From contig JBBQXW010000085.1 of the NCBI GenBank assembly GCA_038209275.1, forward strand, positions 1 to 24,152: a stretch of 24,152 bases of DNA, read 5' to 3'. Source of the stretch: L227-5C sp038209275. GTDB taxonomy: Bacteria > Chloroflexota > Chloroflexia > Chloroheliales > Chloroheliaceae. Below the pieces are notes generated by a model. It worked only from the letters and a program-made list of their open reading frames with translations, did not search any database and was not told the origin of the DNA. Positions 7,653-15,233 of this stretch are shown in pieces. How positions within the stretch are numbered: the stretch's first letter is position 1; each line of letters starts with the position of its first letter. The translations under genes were made by a program, and so were the position numbers.

Positions 7653-8345
7653 TTACAATAACTGCGGCAGCAGATTGGAAGCCAGGAAAGCTTCGGCGTA
7701 CTGGGTTCCCGCCAGGTAGCCCCGCGCTCGGCCTAGACCCTGGCAGAAAGAAATTACCCCCGGAAGCACTTCAAGCTGACTCTTCTGGGTTTCCAAAGCA
7801 GCAATTTTCTTATCGTAAAAATCGGTTGTATCTACCAGAATTGATGGATGGGTGAACAGTTCGTGAATTTCATAAAAGAATAATTGGGGAGTGTACCAGG
7901 GCTTGCCCAAATCGGGCTGGGCATTTTCGGTTGCTTTCCAGCGCGCCTCATCTACCAGGGCAGCTACGGTCTGGTGGTCGCGGTGTTTATCTTCACCAAA
8001 ATGGCAGAAAATAACCTCTGGCTGGACTGATCTAATAATCTGGACTACCTTCTGATAAGTCTGCCGGTCATTCGTCAGAGCCTGGGTCGGAAATTCCAGG
8101 TTTATAAGTTCCTTGATACCTAAAATTTTGGCGGAAGCTTCCGCCTCGGCTCGGCGCATTGCCACAATAGCGTTAGCTTCTTCCAGTTTACTGTAACCGG
8201 TACCACCATCGGTAAATGTTACCACTACGGTATGGGTGCCTTCCGCCGCAAGGCGGGCCAGCGTTCCACCACAACCAATTATTTCATCATCGGGATGCGC
8301 CCCAAACACCAAAGCACGAGACCATCCAATAGATTTTAAGGCCAC
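7653..8345 (-). CDS. PIG-L/LmbE family zinc-dependent N-deacetylase
   Basis: 230-residue deacetylase of the PIG-L fold (N-acetylglucosaminyl-phosphatidylinositol deacetylase, MshB and BshB relatives), normal length. It removes the acetyl group from an N-acetylated amino sugar. 'VFGAHPDDEIIGCGGTLARL' holds zinc ligands H17 and D20 and the general base D19; 'CHFGEDKHRDHQTVAALV' supplies the third zinc histidine. It is cytoplasmic, with no signal peptide. The start is a GTG 5 nt after AGGAGG, at the end of the ABC permease gene (18-nt gap). Within this operon it is the best candidate for deacetylating the imported sugar before deamination by the divergent NagB-like enzyme. BshB or MshB function is less likely because no thiol-synthesis gene is present. 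Confidence 0.88.
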   Translation of the reverse strand: MALKSIGWSRALVFGAHPDDEIIGCGGTLARLAAEGTHTVVVTFTDGGTGYSKLEEANAIVAMRRAEAEASAKILGIKELINLEFPTQALTNDRQTYQKVVQIIRSVQPEVIFCHFGEDKHRDHQTVAALVDEARWKATENAQPDLGKPWYTPQLFFYEIHELFTHPSILVDTTDFYDKKIAALETQKSQLEVLPGVISFCQGLGRARGYLAGTQYAEAFLASNLLPQLL

Positions 8346-8363
8346 AAGTTCCTCCTAGATTTC

Positions 8364-9257
8364 CTACTTCATACCAGTCATGGCTACGCTTTCGATAATC
8401 TGTCGGCGCAGCAGGATAAAAATTGCCAGAATAGGCAGCAGGCTTATGACCGAACCAGCCATCAAGGGGCCATATTCGACTGTATAGGTAGTCTGGAAAC
8501 CAGCCAGGGCTAGTTCAATCGTTTTCAGGTCGGAAGTGTTGACTACCAGCAGCGGCCAGATAAAAGCGGCCCATACGTTAATGAAAGCATAAATTGCCAG
8601 GGCCGCTAGAGCCGAGGAAGAAAGCGGTAGCACAACCCGCCAGTAAATTTTCCATTCACCTGCCCCATCAATCCGGGCGGCATCGAGTAGCTCTTCCGGC
8701 AAAAAAGCGATATAGTTCTGGCGCATAAAGAAAATACCAAAACTCATTATGAAGTAAGGGGCCATAATACCCTGATAGGTATTAATCGCCTTTAAATCCT
8801 TCATAAGCAGATACAACGGAATCATATAGGTCTCAAACGGAACGATAGCCGTTGCCAGAATTATTATGAACAAGAAATTACGCAAAGGAAACCTGAAAAT
8901 GGCGAAAATATAACCAGCCAGCGAAGAAGTCAGGCAAATTGTCACCATGCAAACCAGCGTTACCACCAGACTGTTTAAGAAATAGCGGGCAAAAGGCATC
9001 AATTCAAAAACTTTGCTGTAATTTTCCAACGTCGGATGTATTGGTATGAACGTGGGAGGCCAGGCAATGACTTCGGTAGGTGGCTTGAAGGAAGTAGCAA
9101 ACATCCAGACGAACGGCAGCAGCATCAGGGCTGCGCCAATAATCAAGATAATATGCAAAGGAAGCCGCCACCACCACTCGCGCTTGAACCGGGTATTTCG
9201 GCTAATGCTCAAATTACTTTTAGCTTTAACCTGGCTTAATTCTTCTATCGTTTCCAT
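8364..9257 (-). CDS. CUT1-type sugar ABC transporter permease (MalG-like)
   Basis: Inner-membrane permease of 297 residues. After a basic N-tail it has six predicted hydrophobic segments, beginning 'LHIILIIGAALMLLPFVWMF' and ending 'VISLLPILAIFILL'. The cytoplasmic EAA loop that docks the ATPase reads 'ELLDAARIDGAGEWKIYWRV' followed by 'VLPL'. I start at ATG 9257 because AGGAG lies 10 nt upstream; the in-frame TTG at 9260 is less likely. No ATPase gene occurs in the operon, as is common for CUT1 systems that share one MsmX-type ATPase. It pairs with the permease upstream, from which it is separated by about 108 nt. Confidence 0.93.
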   Translation of the reverse strand: METIEELSQVKAKSNLSISRNTRFKREWWWRLPLHIILIIGAALMLLPFVWMFATSFKPPTEVIAWPPTFIPIHPTLENYSKVFELMPFARYFLNSLVVTLVCMVTICLTSSLAGYIFAIFRFPLRNFLFIIILATAIVPFETYMIPLYLLMKDLKAINTYQGIMAPYFIMSFGIFFMRQNYIAFLPEELLDAARIDGAGEWKIYWRVVLPLSSSALAALAIYAFINVWAAFIWPLLVVNTSDLKTIELALAGFQTTYTVEYGPLMAGSVISLLPILAIFILLRRQIIESVAMTGMK

Positions 9258-9365
9258 CAAGGATTTACTCCTACAAATCTATATGATAGTCAGTTTTGGC
9301 CCTGTCGCATCATATTCTGGTCTGGTTTAGTCTGATAAAACGGGTTTTGGTTTGCTGCCCCAAGC

Positions 9366-10292
9366 TTAGGTGTCGCTTCGCACGAAGCGGAACTGAATCA
9401 GAGTCAGGGCCATAACTACTACAAAAAGCAACACGGCCTGGCTGGAAGCGTAACCCATCTTGGAATAGCGAAAGCCATTGTCATATATTTCACCAACCAG
9501 AATTTTGATAGCATTGCCGGAAGAAGTTGTACTTTGGGTCATTACATAGACCGAGGTAAAGACGTTGTAAGCCCCGATAGTAGTGACGACCAGCACAAAT
9601 AAAATGACGGGCCTGAGCAAGGGAAGCGTGATATAGCGTAAGACCCCAAACCGGCCTGCCCCATCTATCGCGGCGGCTTCACTGTACAACATTGGAATGT
9701 TACGAATACCCACAATCAAAATAACCATATTGTAGCCGACTACTTTCCACACATTCATGCCTACAATCGCCCACAGCCCCGTTTCCGGGTAGAGCAAAAA
9801 GGCTTGTTTGGGAATACCGAACCAGGATAGAAAATAGTTCAAAAGCCCATAAGTAGGGTCATAAATCCAGCGCCAGACAATCGCTACTGGCACAATAGGC
9901 ATTACAAAAGGCAAAAAGTAAATTAACTGGTAAAGTGCTGAACGACGGATGAACTGGGTTAAAGTGAGTGCCAGCGCCAATGCCATAATCATACTTGCGA
10001 TTACAGTACCCAACGCGAAGAGCGTAGTGTTAAGAAAAGCAGTTTTGAACGAATCATCATCCAGTAGATCAACGTAATTTTGAACTCCCACGAATTTAGC
10101 TTCGGGTGTAACCAGATTCGAGTCGAACAGGCTGAGGCTAAAAGTGCGAATAATCGGCCAGATTCGAGTTATCCCATAAATGAGTAAAATTGGGGCAAGC
10201 CCAATAAATACAAATAGCAGCTTTTGGCGCTGAAGAGAGGAGTTACCCAGGCGGGTAGGTCTTCCTTTGCGAGTGATAAAACTTCTAGCCAT
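9366..10292 (-). CDS. CUT1-type sugar ABC transporter permease (MalF-like)
   Basis: 308-residue inner-membrane permease with about six transmembrane segments; the first is 'LLFVFIGLAPILLIYGITRI'. The EAA loop is 'YSEAAAIDGAGRFGVLRYIT' followed by 'LPLLRP'. The ATG has AAAGG about 9 nt upstream. It follows the binding-protein gene after a 273-nt gap that carries strong inverted repeats, and precedes the MalG-like permease. Together with the lipoprotein SBP it forms the importer; the sugar is unknown, though the neighbours point to an amino sugar or its oligomer. Confidence 0.93.
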   Translation of the reverse strand: MARSFITRKGRPTRLGNSSLQRQKLLFVFIGLAPILLIYGITRIWPIIRTFSLSLFDSNLVTPEAKFVGVQNYVDLLDDDSFKTAFLNTTLFALGTVIASMIMALALALTLTQFIRRSALYQLIYFLPFVMPIVPVAIVWRWIYDPTYGLLNYFLSWFGIPKQAFLLYPETGLWAIVGMNVWKVVGYNMVILIVGIRNIPMLYSEAAAIDGAGRFGVLRYITLPLLRPVILFVLVVTTIGAYNVFTSVYVMTQSTTSSGNAIKILVGEIYDNGFRYSKMGYASSQAVLLFVVVMALTLIQFRFVRSDT

Positions 10293-10369
10293 CGAGATTT
10301 ACCTTTTTATAATTTCGTCACTTACTTTAACGATAGGTCAGGTTCAACTAAATGACGGTAAACTTATTG

Positions 10370-10557
10370 CCTTGTGCAATATAGCAAATTGCAGTGGAAT
10401 TGAGCCAAGTCTTTTCGTAGGGGCGAATCGCATACGCCCTTGAACAATTGCTTTGTCTTCAGGGGGCGTATGCGATTCGCCCCTACCGATAGGCCAATAT
10501 CTTTGCAAGTTGCTGTAGAAGGTTGCCCTAGATGGGACGACCTTCTATTGCACAAGG
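10370..10557. repeat. Nested inverted-repeat element between binding protein and permease genes
   Basis: A perfect 23-bp inverted repeat (arms 10417-10439 and 10464-10486, starting GTAGGGGCGAATCGC) encloses a 24-nt loop. Outside it, CCTTGTGCAATA (10370-10381) is repeated inverted at 10546-10557, so the whole unit looks like a small mobile REP/MITE-type element of about 190 bp. A second hairpin, TAGAAGGT with ACCTTCTA, lies near 10515-10548. All of this sits in the transcript downstream of the SBP gene. It could attenuate transcription into the permeases and protect the SBP mRNA 3' end, as REP sequences do between malE and malF. Confidence 0.85.
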
Positions 10558-10565
10558 AAAAGCTC

Positions 10566-12011
10566 TTAACCGTAAAGATTGGCCTTTTTGAGAATATCAT
10601 CGGTCTCTTTAGCAGCGTCTTCCAAAACTTTCTTCATCCCGGCTGTGTTATCCAGTAGAGATGAGTCGAGGAAGGCTTTGGAAAGCCTCTCGGCTAACTT
10701 GGTCTCAATCTCATCAAAAGAGGCAATCGCCGGAGTGGTGAAAAGCTTATACTCAGGGTTCTTAAAGACGAAAGCGGCTAACTGTGGGCGCGCTTTCAAG
10801 GCATCGGTGTAGGGGTAGTCCTGACGCTGTGGAATCCAACCAATATCCAATAGCAAGAGGTTTAGATACTGCTCTTGCTGAGAGAACATAATAAAATCCC
10901 AGGCAGTATCAGCATTTTTGGTGCTGCGGGTAGTAAGAAGGCAAATCGGGGAGGACAAATCGCCCCAGCGCACTCCTTTAGGCATTGGTGCCGTGTTATA
11001 TTTCAGATTGGGCGCTTTTTTGACAGTATCACCTACCACATTGGACTCGCGTGCATACATCGCGGTTGCGCCAGTCTGGAAAGCGTCCGTGTCGTGTTTG
11101 ATCTTTGGGTCGTCAGTCTTGTACTTGTAGAGCATATCTATGTACATCTTGAGGGTTTTTAACCCGGCATCGTTGTTGTAGCCGTTGCGGTATTTGCCAT
11201 CGGCGGTTTTTTCCAGAATGTTGCCGCCGTTTGGGTAAAGATACATCATAAACTTTTCCGCAATACCGCTACCGGCCCCGGTCAAACGTAAACTGAGGCC
11301 GCTAACCGTCATATTGCCTCCCTCGACCTTGACCAGTTTTTGGGCGTAGGTTGTCAGGTCGTCCATAGTGGCCGGAGGGGTGGTCAGACCGGCTGCGGTG
11401 AAATAGTCGGTGTTATAATAAATGGCGTGACGGCCCTGGTAAAACGGCATACCGTAATAGTTGTTGTTAAATACCAGGCCATCGGTCAGTTCTTTCGGAA
11501 AGATGCTGCCAGTGGATACCACCTTGCTGACCGAATCTGGATTTTTGTTTATCAGGCCCGGTTCGATATACTTTCGGAAGGTGGTGCCACTACCCTGCAA
11601 AATATCGGCGGCGGTATCGGAGGGGACAGCAGCGGCTATTTTGGTCTCAAAATCGCGGACGGCAAAAGCTTGCACATCAAATTTGACGTTGGGATGCAAT
11701 TGAGTGTAAGCCGCCGTTACCTTCTGATACCAGGGTGCCATCCCCGCATCATCGGCCCAGATGGACAAGGTAATAGCATCGTTGGTTACTTTAAATCCTG
11801 AGTTAAAAGCCGCCGTAGTGCCAGTTCCTCCTCCGGCGGCAGTAGTCGCTGCCCCGGCCACCGTAGTTGCTGCTGGCGCGGCGGTAGTCACAGCCGGGGT
11901 GGTTGCCGTACTATCGCCACAGGCCGCCAAAAGGCTACCCGCCGCCAGCGCCCCGCCCGTCAGGGTGACAAACTTCCGGCGGCTCAGTCTCTTTTTAAAT
12001 TCTTTAGACAT
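10566..12011 (-). CDS. Extracellular sugar-binding lipoprotein of an ABC importer (family 1 SBP)
   Basis: 481-residue substrate-binding protein, MalE/UgpB type. The N-terminus has a twin-arginine signal 'SRRKFVTLTGG' running into a lipobox 'LLAAC' (Cys31), so it should be Tat-exported and lipid-anchored outside the membrane. A low-complexity Ala/Thr linker (about residues 32-67) precedes the mature domain, which begins 'ITLSIWADDAGMAPWYQKVT' and continues through 'FDVQAFAVRDFETKI', 'YGMPFYQGRHAIYYN', 'FQTGATAMYARESN' and 'NADTAWDFIMFSQQ', all normal for the family. AAGGAGG lies 5 nt before the ATG. It is 77 nt downstream of the ROK gene and so probably in its transcript. Ligand unknown; the operon suggests an amino sugar or oligosaccharide containing one. 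Confidence 0.93.
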   Translation of the reverse strand: MSKEFKKRLSRRKFVTLTGGALAAGSLLAACGDSTATTPAVTTAAPAATTVAGAATTAAGGGTGTTAAFNSGFKVTNDAITLSIWADDAGMAPWYQKVTAAYTQLHPNVKFDVQAFAVRDFETKIAAAVPSDTAADILQGSGTTFRKYIEPGLINKNPDSVSKVVSTGSIFPKELTDGLVFNNNYYGMPFYQGRHAIYYNTDYFTAAGLTTPPATMDDLTTYAQKLVKVEGGNMTVSGLSLRLTGAGSGIAEKFMMYLYPNGGNILEKTADGKYRNGYNNDAGLKTLKMYIDMLYKYKTDDPKIKHDTDAFQTGATAMYARESNVVGDTVKKAPNLKYNTAPMPKGVRWGDLSSPICLLTTRSTKNADTAWDFIMFSQQEQYLNLLLLDIGWIPQRQDYPYTDALKARPQLAAFVFKNPEYKLFTTPAIASFDEIETKLAERLSKAFLDSSLLDNTAGMKKVLEDAAKETDDILKKANLYG

Positions 12012-12088
12012 CTTATCCTCCTTGATTGTTGAAAGAAGTAACCTGAAAGAAGCAACTCAACTATTCAGGCGTTGACAGCTTAATAACC

Positions 12089-13345
12089 CTATCTCGACAG
12101 AACCACTTCACTTAATTGGCTTATTAGCATTGCTCCCAGCCCAAGTCCAGCCGCATTAGCGCCCAGCGAGGCGGTAATCAGACGGGCCTGGCTAAGTGGC
12201 AGGGGTAGGGTACGACGGCGCAATGCCAGAGTCAGCGGGTTCAGCAAAGCGGCCCCCACCTGTCCCAGCGGGCCGCCCAGGATAATTAATTCCGGGTTTG
12301 TGAAGTTGATAACTCCAGCTAATGCAATAGAAATTTGTTCGGCAGCTTCCGCTACTACGCGCCCAGCCAGGCTATCCCCGGCGCTAACTGCTTCCAGAAA
12401 GCGGGCAGAAGTTAGATAGGGAAATTCCCCGGCAGCCACGGTCAGGCGAGACGGTTCTTCCAGGCGGGCCAGTTCCAGGTAACGGCTGACCAGCGCCGGT
12501 AATCCGGCCACGGCTTCCAGGCAGCCGGTATTGCCGCAGCTACACAGTGGCCCACCGGGGCTAACGGTGATATGACCAAATTCTCCGGCAGTATGGGAAA
12601 CTCCACTGAGCAGTTTGCCTTCGATAATCAGGGCTGACCCGATGCCCTCGCCCAAAGAAACGTAGAGCCGGGGATTAGGCGACGGCTCCGACGAAGGGTA
12701 GCTGTAAATAACTTCCCCTAGTGCAGCCGCTTTAACATTGTTCATTACCTTTACCGGCACTTGAAGGCTTTCTTCCAGCATTTCTTTGAGTGGCGTATCA
12801 TGCCAGCCAAATTGAACAGCCACCTGCACCCGGCCTGTGTTGGGGTCTACCAGCCCTGGTACTCCAAGACCAATCCCCACTAGCCCCACTAGCCTCTGGT
12901 TAAGCGGTTTGTGGGGGTCGGTCAGGTGCTGTACCTGTTTGTAAATTAGGTTTACCAGCGCGGCAGGTTCCAGATATCCCGCTGGTAACAACTCGCGATG
13001 GGTCGCGACTATGTCCCCTTGTAAATCCACCACAATACCGATAAGGTTATTTCGAGAGAGTTCAAACCCAATAGCGAAACGACCTTCTCGCCCTGGTCGA
13101 ACTTGCAGTAGAATCGGGCGGCGGCCTCCCCTGGAAATGGTTTCGCCAATTTCTTCTACTATCGACTCGACGACCAGTTCATCAACAATGCTGGAAACAG
13201 TCGCCCGGCTCAGGCCAGTTTCACGGGCCAGGTCTACTCTGGCGGCTGGTTGCAGGATTCGCAGGGTTCGCAAAATCTTAGCTCGGTTAACCTGCCGCTG
13301 AATGGTACTGGCTATTTTTTGAGTGGTAACTTGCTCGTAGCTCAA
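12089..13345 (-). CDS. ROK-family transcriptional repressor (NagC/XylR type)
   Basis: 418-residue regulator. An N-terminal winged helix (about residues 24-82, 'DLARETGLSRATVSSIVDEL') is joined to a ROK sugar-binding domain. That domain has 'GVPGLVDPNTG' (161-171), 'SLGEGIGSALIIEG' and the zinc motif 'GHITVSPGGPLCSCGNTGCLE' (H258, C268, C270, C275). The catalytic Asp of ROK kinases ('NDAN') is replaced in 'MNNVKAAALGE', so it should sense but not phosphorylate sugar. The start is a TTG at 13345, with AAAGG a few nt upstream; no better start exists. It is the first gene of the transport operon and divergent from nagB. The shared palindrome in front of both genes is its likely operator, making it autoregulated. 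Confidence 0.9.
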   Translation of the reverse strand: MSYEQVTTQKIASTIQRQVNRAKILRTLRILQPAARVDLARETGLSRATVSSIVDELVVESIVEEIGETISRGGRRPILLQVRPGREGRFAIGFELSRNNLIGIVVDLQGDIVATHRELLPAGYLEPAALVNLIYKQVQHLTDPHKPLNQRLVGLVGIGLGVPGLVDPNTGRVQVAVQFGWHDTPLKEMLEESLQVPVKVMNNVKAAALGEVIYSYPSSEPSPNPRLYVSLGEGIGSALIIEGKLLSGVSHTAGEFGHITVSPGGPLCSCGNTGCLEAVAGLPALVSRYLELARLEEPSRLTVAAGEFPYLTSARFLEAVSAGDSLAGRVVAEAAEQISIALAGVINFTNPELIILGGPLGQVGAALLNPLTLALRRRTLPLPLSQARLITASLGANAAGLGLGAMLISQLSEVVLSR

Positions 13346-13352
13346 ATTTACC

Positions 13353-13373
13353 TTTGTTTAAGTATTAAACTTA
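13353..13373. promoter_or_regulatory. Putative ROK operator, copy 1 (ROK/transport operon side)
   Basis: TTTGTTTA-AGTAT-TAAACTTA, with the palindromic core GTTTA-N5-TAAAC at 13356-13370. It begins 8 nt above the TTG start of the ROK gene and touches its ribosome site, so a bound repressor would block its own operon. It is identical to copy 2 at every position outside the 5-nt spacer. Confidence 0.65.
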
Positions 13374-13582
13374 ATTTTGGATATATTAAAAGAACCACCC
13401 GGTGGCACCTTAATCTTTTAACCAAATCTGAGAATTTTTATTACTGGTCTAATTAATCAAAGTAGACCAAAATCGGGTTAAATGAACCCACTGGACGATT
13501 CTTTTTGAATATTACTTTATCTAACAAGAACTTTGCTTAACCAGGCGCTAGTGGAACAGAAAATCTTAGATAGTCGAGAAGT

Positions 13583-13611
13583 TTGTTTAGAAGCTAAACT
13601 TAGTATATAAT
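13583..13611 (+). promoter_or_regulatory. nagB promoter with overlapping ROK operator, copy 2
   Basis: TTGTTT (13583-13588), a 17-nt spacer and TATAAT (13606-13611) form a good sigma-70-type promoter about 70 nt before the nagB ATG. The palindrome GTTTA-GAAGC-TAAAC (13585-13599; extended form TTTGTTTA-N5-TAAACTTA, 13582-13602) overlaps the -35 box and spacer, the classic position for a repressor. Confidence 0.7.
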
Positions 13612-13682
13612 CTTTTGAGCATTTGTCAAGCCTTTGCTTTAAGTAGAAAATTTCACAATTGCATAGGAGGAACTGGCTAAAT

Positions 13683-14495
13683 ATGTCTGAGAATAGCGTA
13701 GAAGGTACTTTACAACCTGAAAAGACCTTTTTGGTCGGCAAAGTGCAAGTGGAAGTCTTTGCTAATCGAGCCGCCCTTGGTCGGGCGGCGGCTGCTCACG
13801 CGGCATCTATCCTTAATCAGGCGGTCTCATGGCAAGGAGTCGCCAGGGCTATTTTTGCGGCTGCTCCTTCTCAAAATGAGCTTTTAGCTAATCTGGTTCT
13901 GAATAATTCAATTGACTGGAAAAAGGTAATCGCTTTTCACCTGGATGAATACCTGGGCCTGGTTAGTGATTCTCCACAGTCTTTTCAAACGTACCTCAGA
14001 GCGCATCTTTTTGACCGGGTTGAAGCGGGTCAGGTGAATTACTTGCAGGGTGTCACGACCGACCCTCTAAGTGAAGCTCAACGCTATAGCCGCTTACTGG
14101 AAAATTCGGCTTTAGATTTGGCTTGTATTGGAATTGGTGAAAATGGGCATATTGCTTTTAATGATCCGCCCCTGGCAAATTTCAATGACCCTCAAAAGGT
14201 TCGGATTGTTGATCTCGATGAGACCTCCCGCCGTCAACAGGTTCATGATGGGTGCTTCCCTGAGCTGGAAATGGTTCCCCGCCAGGCGTTGACTGTAACT
14301 ATTCCGTCTATAATGGCCGCCAAGAGGATTATCTGCGTCGTGCCTGGCCCTACCAAGGCTCAAGCGGTCTTTGACAGCCTGAATGGGCCTCTTACGCCGC
14401 TTTGTCCGGCTTCTATTTTGCGAGAGCATCCAGCCACCCGCATTTTTTTGGATCGAGATTCGGCTACCCTTTTGAACATTAAAAGCCAAGTTTGA
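13683..14495 (+). CDS. nagB: Glucosamine-6-phosphate deaminase-like protein
   Basis: 270-residue NagB/6-phosphogluconolactonase-fold enzyme expected to convert an amino-sugar 6-phosphate (GlcN-6-P) to keto-sugar phosphate plus ammonia. 'VIAFHLDEYLGL' gives the catalytic D88 (Asp72 of E. coli NagB). 'GIGENGHIAFNDPP' gives H156 (His143), but Asp141 and Glu148 are replaced by N154 and D161. I recall that 'GENGHIAFNDPP' is usual in one large subfamily annotated as GlcN-6-P deaminase, so the enzyme is probably active, though its substrate may differ. AGGAGG lies 12 nt before ATG 13683; longer frames start without support. It ends in TGA, showing that this organism uses UGA as stop. It is divergent from the ROK/transport operon and probably under the same repressor. 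Confidence 0.85.
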   Translation: MSENSVEGTLQPEKTFLVGKVQVEVFANRAALGRAAAAHAASILNQAVSWQGVARAIFAAAPSQNELLANLVLNNSIDWKKVIAFHLDEYLGLVSDSPQSFQTYLRAHLFDRVEAGQVNYLQGVTTDPLSEAQRYSRLLENSALDLACIGIGENGHIAFNDPPLANFNDPQKVRIVDLDETSRRQQVHDGCFPELEMVPRQALTVTIPSIMAAKRIICVVPGPTKAQAVFDSLNGPLTPLCPASILREHPATRIFLDRDSATLLNIKSQV

Positions 14496-14696
14496 GAATT
14501 GGCCCTGGAGAAATTTGGTAATAAAACAGAATCGAACAAAAACCCCCTTAGCTCGACTTTGTACAAAAAGAAGCCTTAGAAGTCAGTAACAAGCGGCATA
14601 AACCAGCCTATCAAGGATGGCACGCGGGATTAAACTGACTTCCTCGTTTTCAGCACTTGTCACAAAATTAAAATTGCCCCATAAAGCCTAACGTCT

Positions 14697-14768
14697 GTAG
14701 GAGGGGGCTGCGCCCTCGATTTTACCCTTATCACCGCTCAAAAAATCGAGGGCGCAGCCCCCTCCTAC
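14697..14768. repeat. Perfect 27-bp inverted repeat (REP/MITE-type)
   Basis: Arms 14697-14723 and 14742-14768 are exact reverse complements (starting GTAGGAGGGGGCTGCG) around an 18-nt loop. One arm occurs again unchanged at 19694-19720, so this is a dispersed element. It lies between nagB and the small ORF at 14765-14902 and overlaps that ORF's stop. Confidence 0.92.
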
Positions 14769-14902
14769 ACCGATTTTGCCCTTATTTGAACGGTATTGGT
14801 GTTAAAGCCAGGCCTCAAGCTTTCAGTGTTCCCCGTTTCAACTCCGATTTCATCTCCTTCAGGGTCAGGTTGAGTCGGATGAATAATGTGTTCTTCAGAC
14901 AT
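14765..14902 (-). CDS. Possible small protein, 45 residues
   Basis: Short frame missed by usual length limits: ATG 14902 to TAG 14765. A strong AGGGGG ribosome site stands about 9 nt upstream. The product is acidic and hydrophilic, beginning 'MSEEHIIHPTQPDPEGDEIG' and ending 'NTNTVQIRAKSV', with no membrane segment or Cys. The stop codon lies inside the inner end of the 27-bp inverted repeat, so the last codons may be supplied by the repeat. A leader-peptide-like composition (Glu/Asp/Asn rich, N-terminal MSEE) would suit a RiPP precursor, but no modifying enzyme is nearby. I do not recognise the family; it may be a spurious frame. Confidence 0.35.
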   Translation of the reverse strand: MSEEHIIHPTQPDPEGDEIGVETGNTESLRPGFNTNTVQIRAKSV

Positions 14903-15233
14903 TTTCAATTCCCCCTTTTATGTAAGTCCGCCTGCCAACAGGTGGAGTTGGTTTCATTAATAAATATTAGTGATGTATAATTTTCTAACGACGAAGTAAG
15001 TTTGTAACTTTATGCTGGTGTGTTATCGTTCAGTTCGGAGCTTCGGAGCTTGCCAGCTCCTTATCCTTACATACTTAGTCTATAATACTTTGTTAAGAAG
15101 GTCGTGAAAGAACCATGAGAGGTTTCTTATTTTCTGGCTAACCCTTCATCACTATGCTAATCGAGCAAACCTTAAACGAATGAACTCGAAAAAAGAATAG
15201 AGTAACCACATTGTTACTCTAAGTTTACCCCGG
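14903..15233. other. Gene-poor stretch without clear features
   Basis: 331 bp with only small palindromes: CCGCCTG-CCAA-CAGGTGG near 14929-14946, just above the small ORF, and GGAGCT-TGCC-AGCTCC near 15047-15062. No frame with a ribosome site, and no tRNA or convincing promoter. Confidence 0.4.

Larger units (their letters stand above)
13346..13682. other. Divergent regulatory region between ROK repressor and nagB-like gene
   Basis: 337 bp with no gene, AT-rich and full of short palindromes. GTTTA-N5-TAAAC occurs at 13356-13370 and 13585-13599. CCACCCGGTGG lies near 13396-13406, GGTCTA-N11-TAGACC at 13446-13468 and GGGTT-AAATG-AACCC at 13475-13489. It must carry promoters in both directions. 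Confidence 0.8.

Noticed and set aside
10417..10486. CRISPR repeat
   Set aside because: It is one palindrome with a loop, not a series of direct repeats with spacers; no cas gene is near.
14786..14980. 64-residue plus-strand frame
   Set aside because: No ribosome site or conserved wording; the opposite strand holds a better small frame with a strong ribosome site.
15047..15062. tRNA-like or terminator structure
   Set aside because: Only a 6-bp stem with no cloverleaf, CCA end or U-tract.
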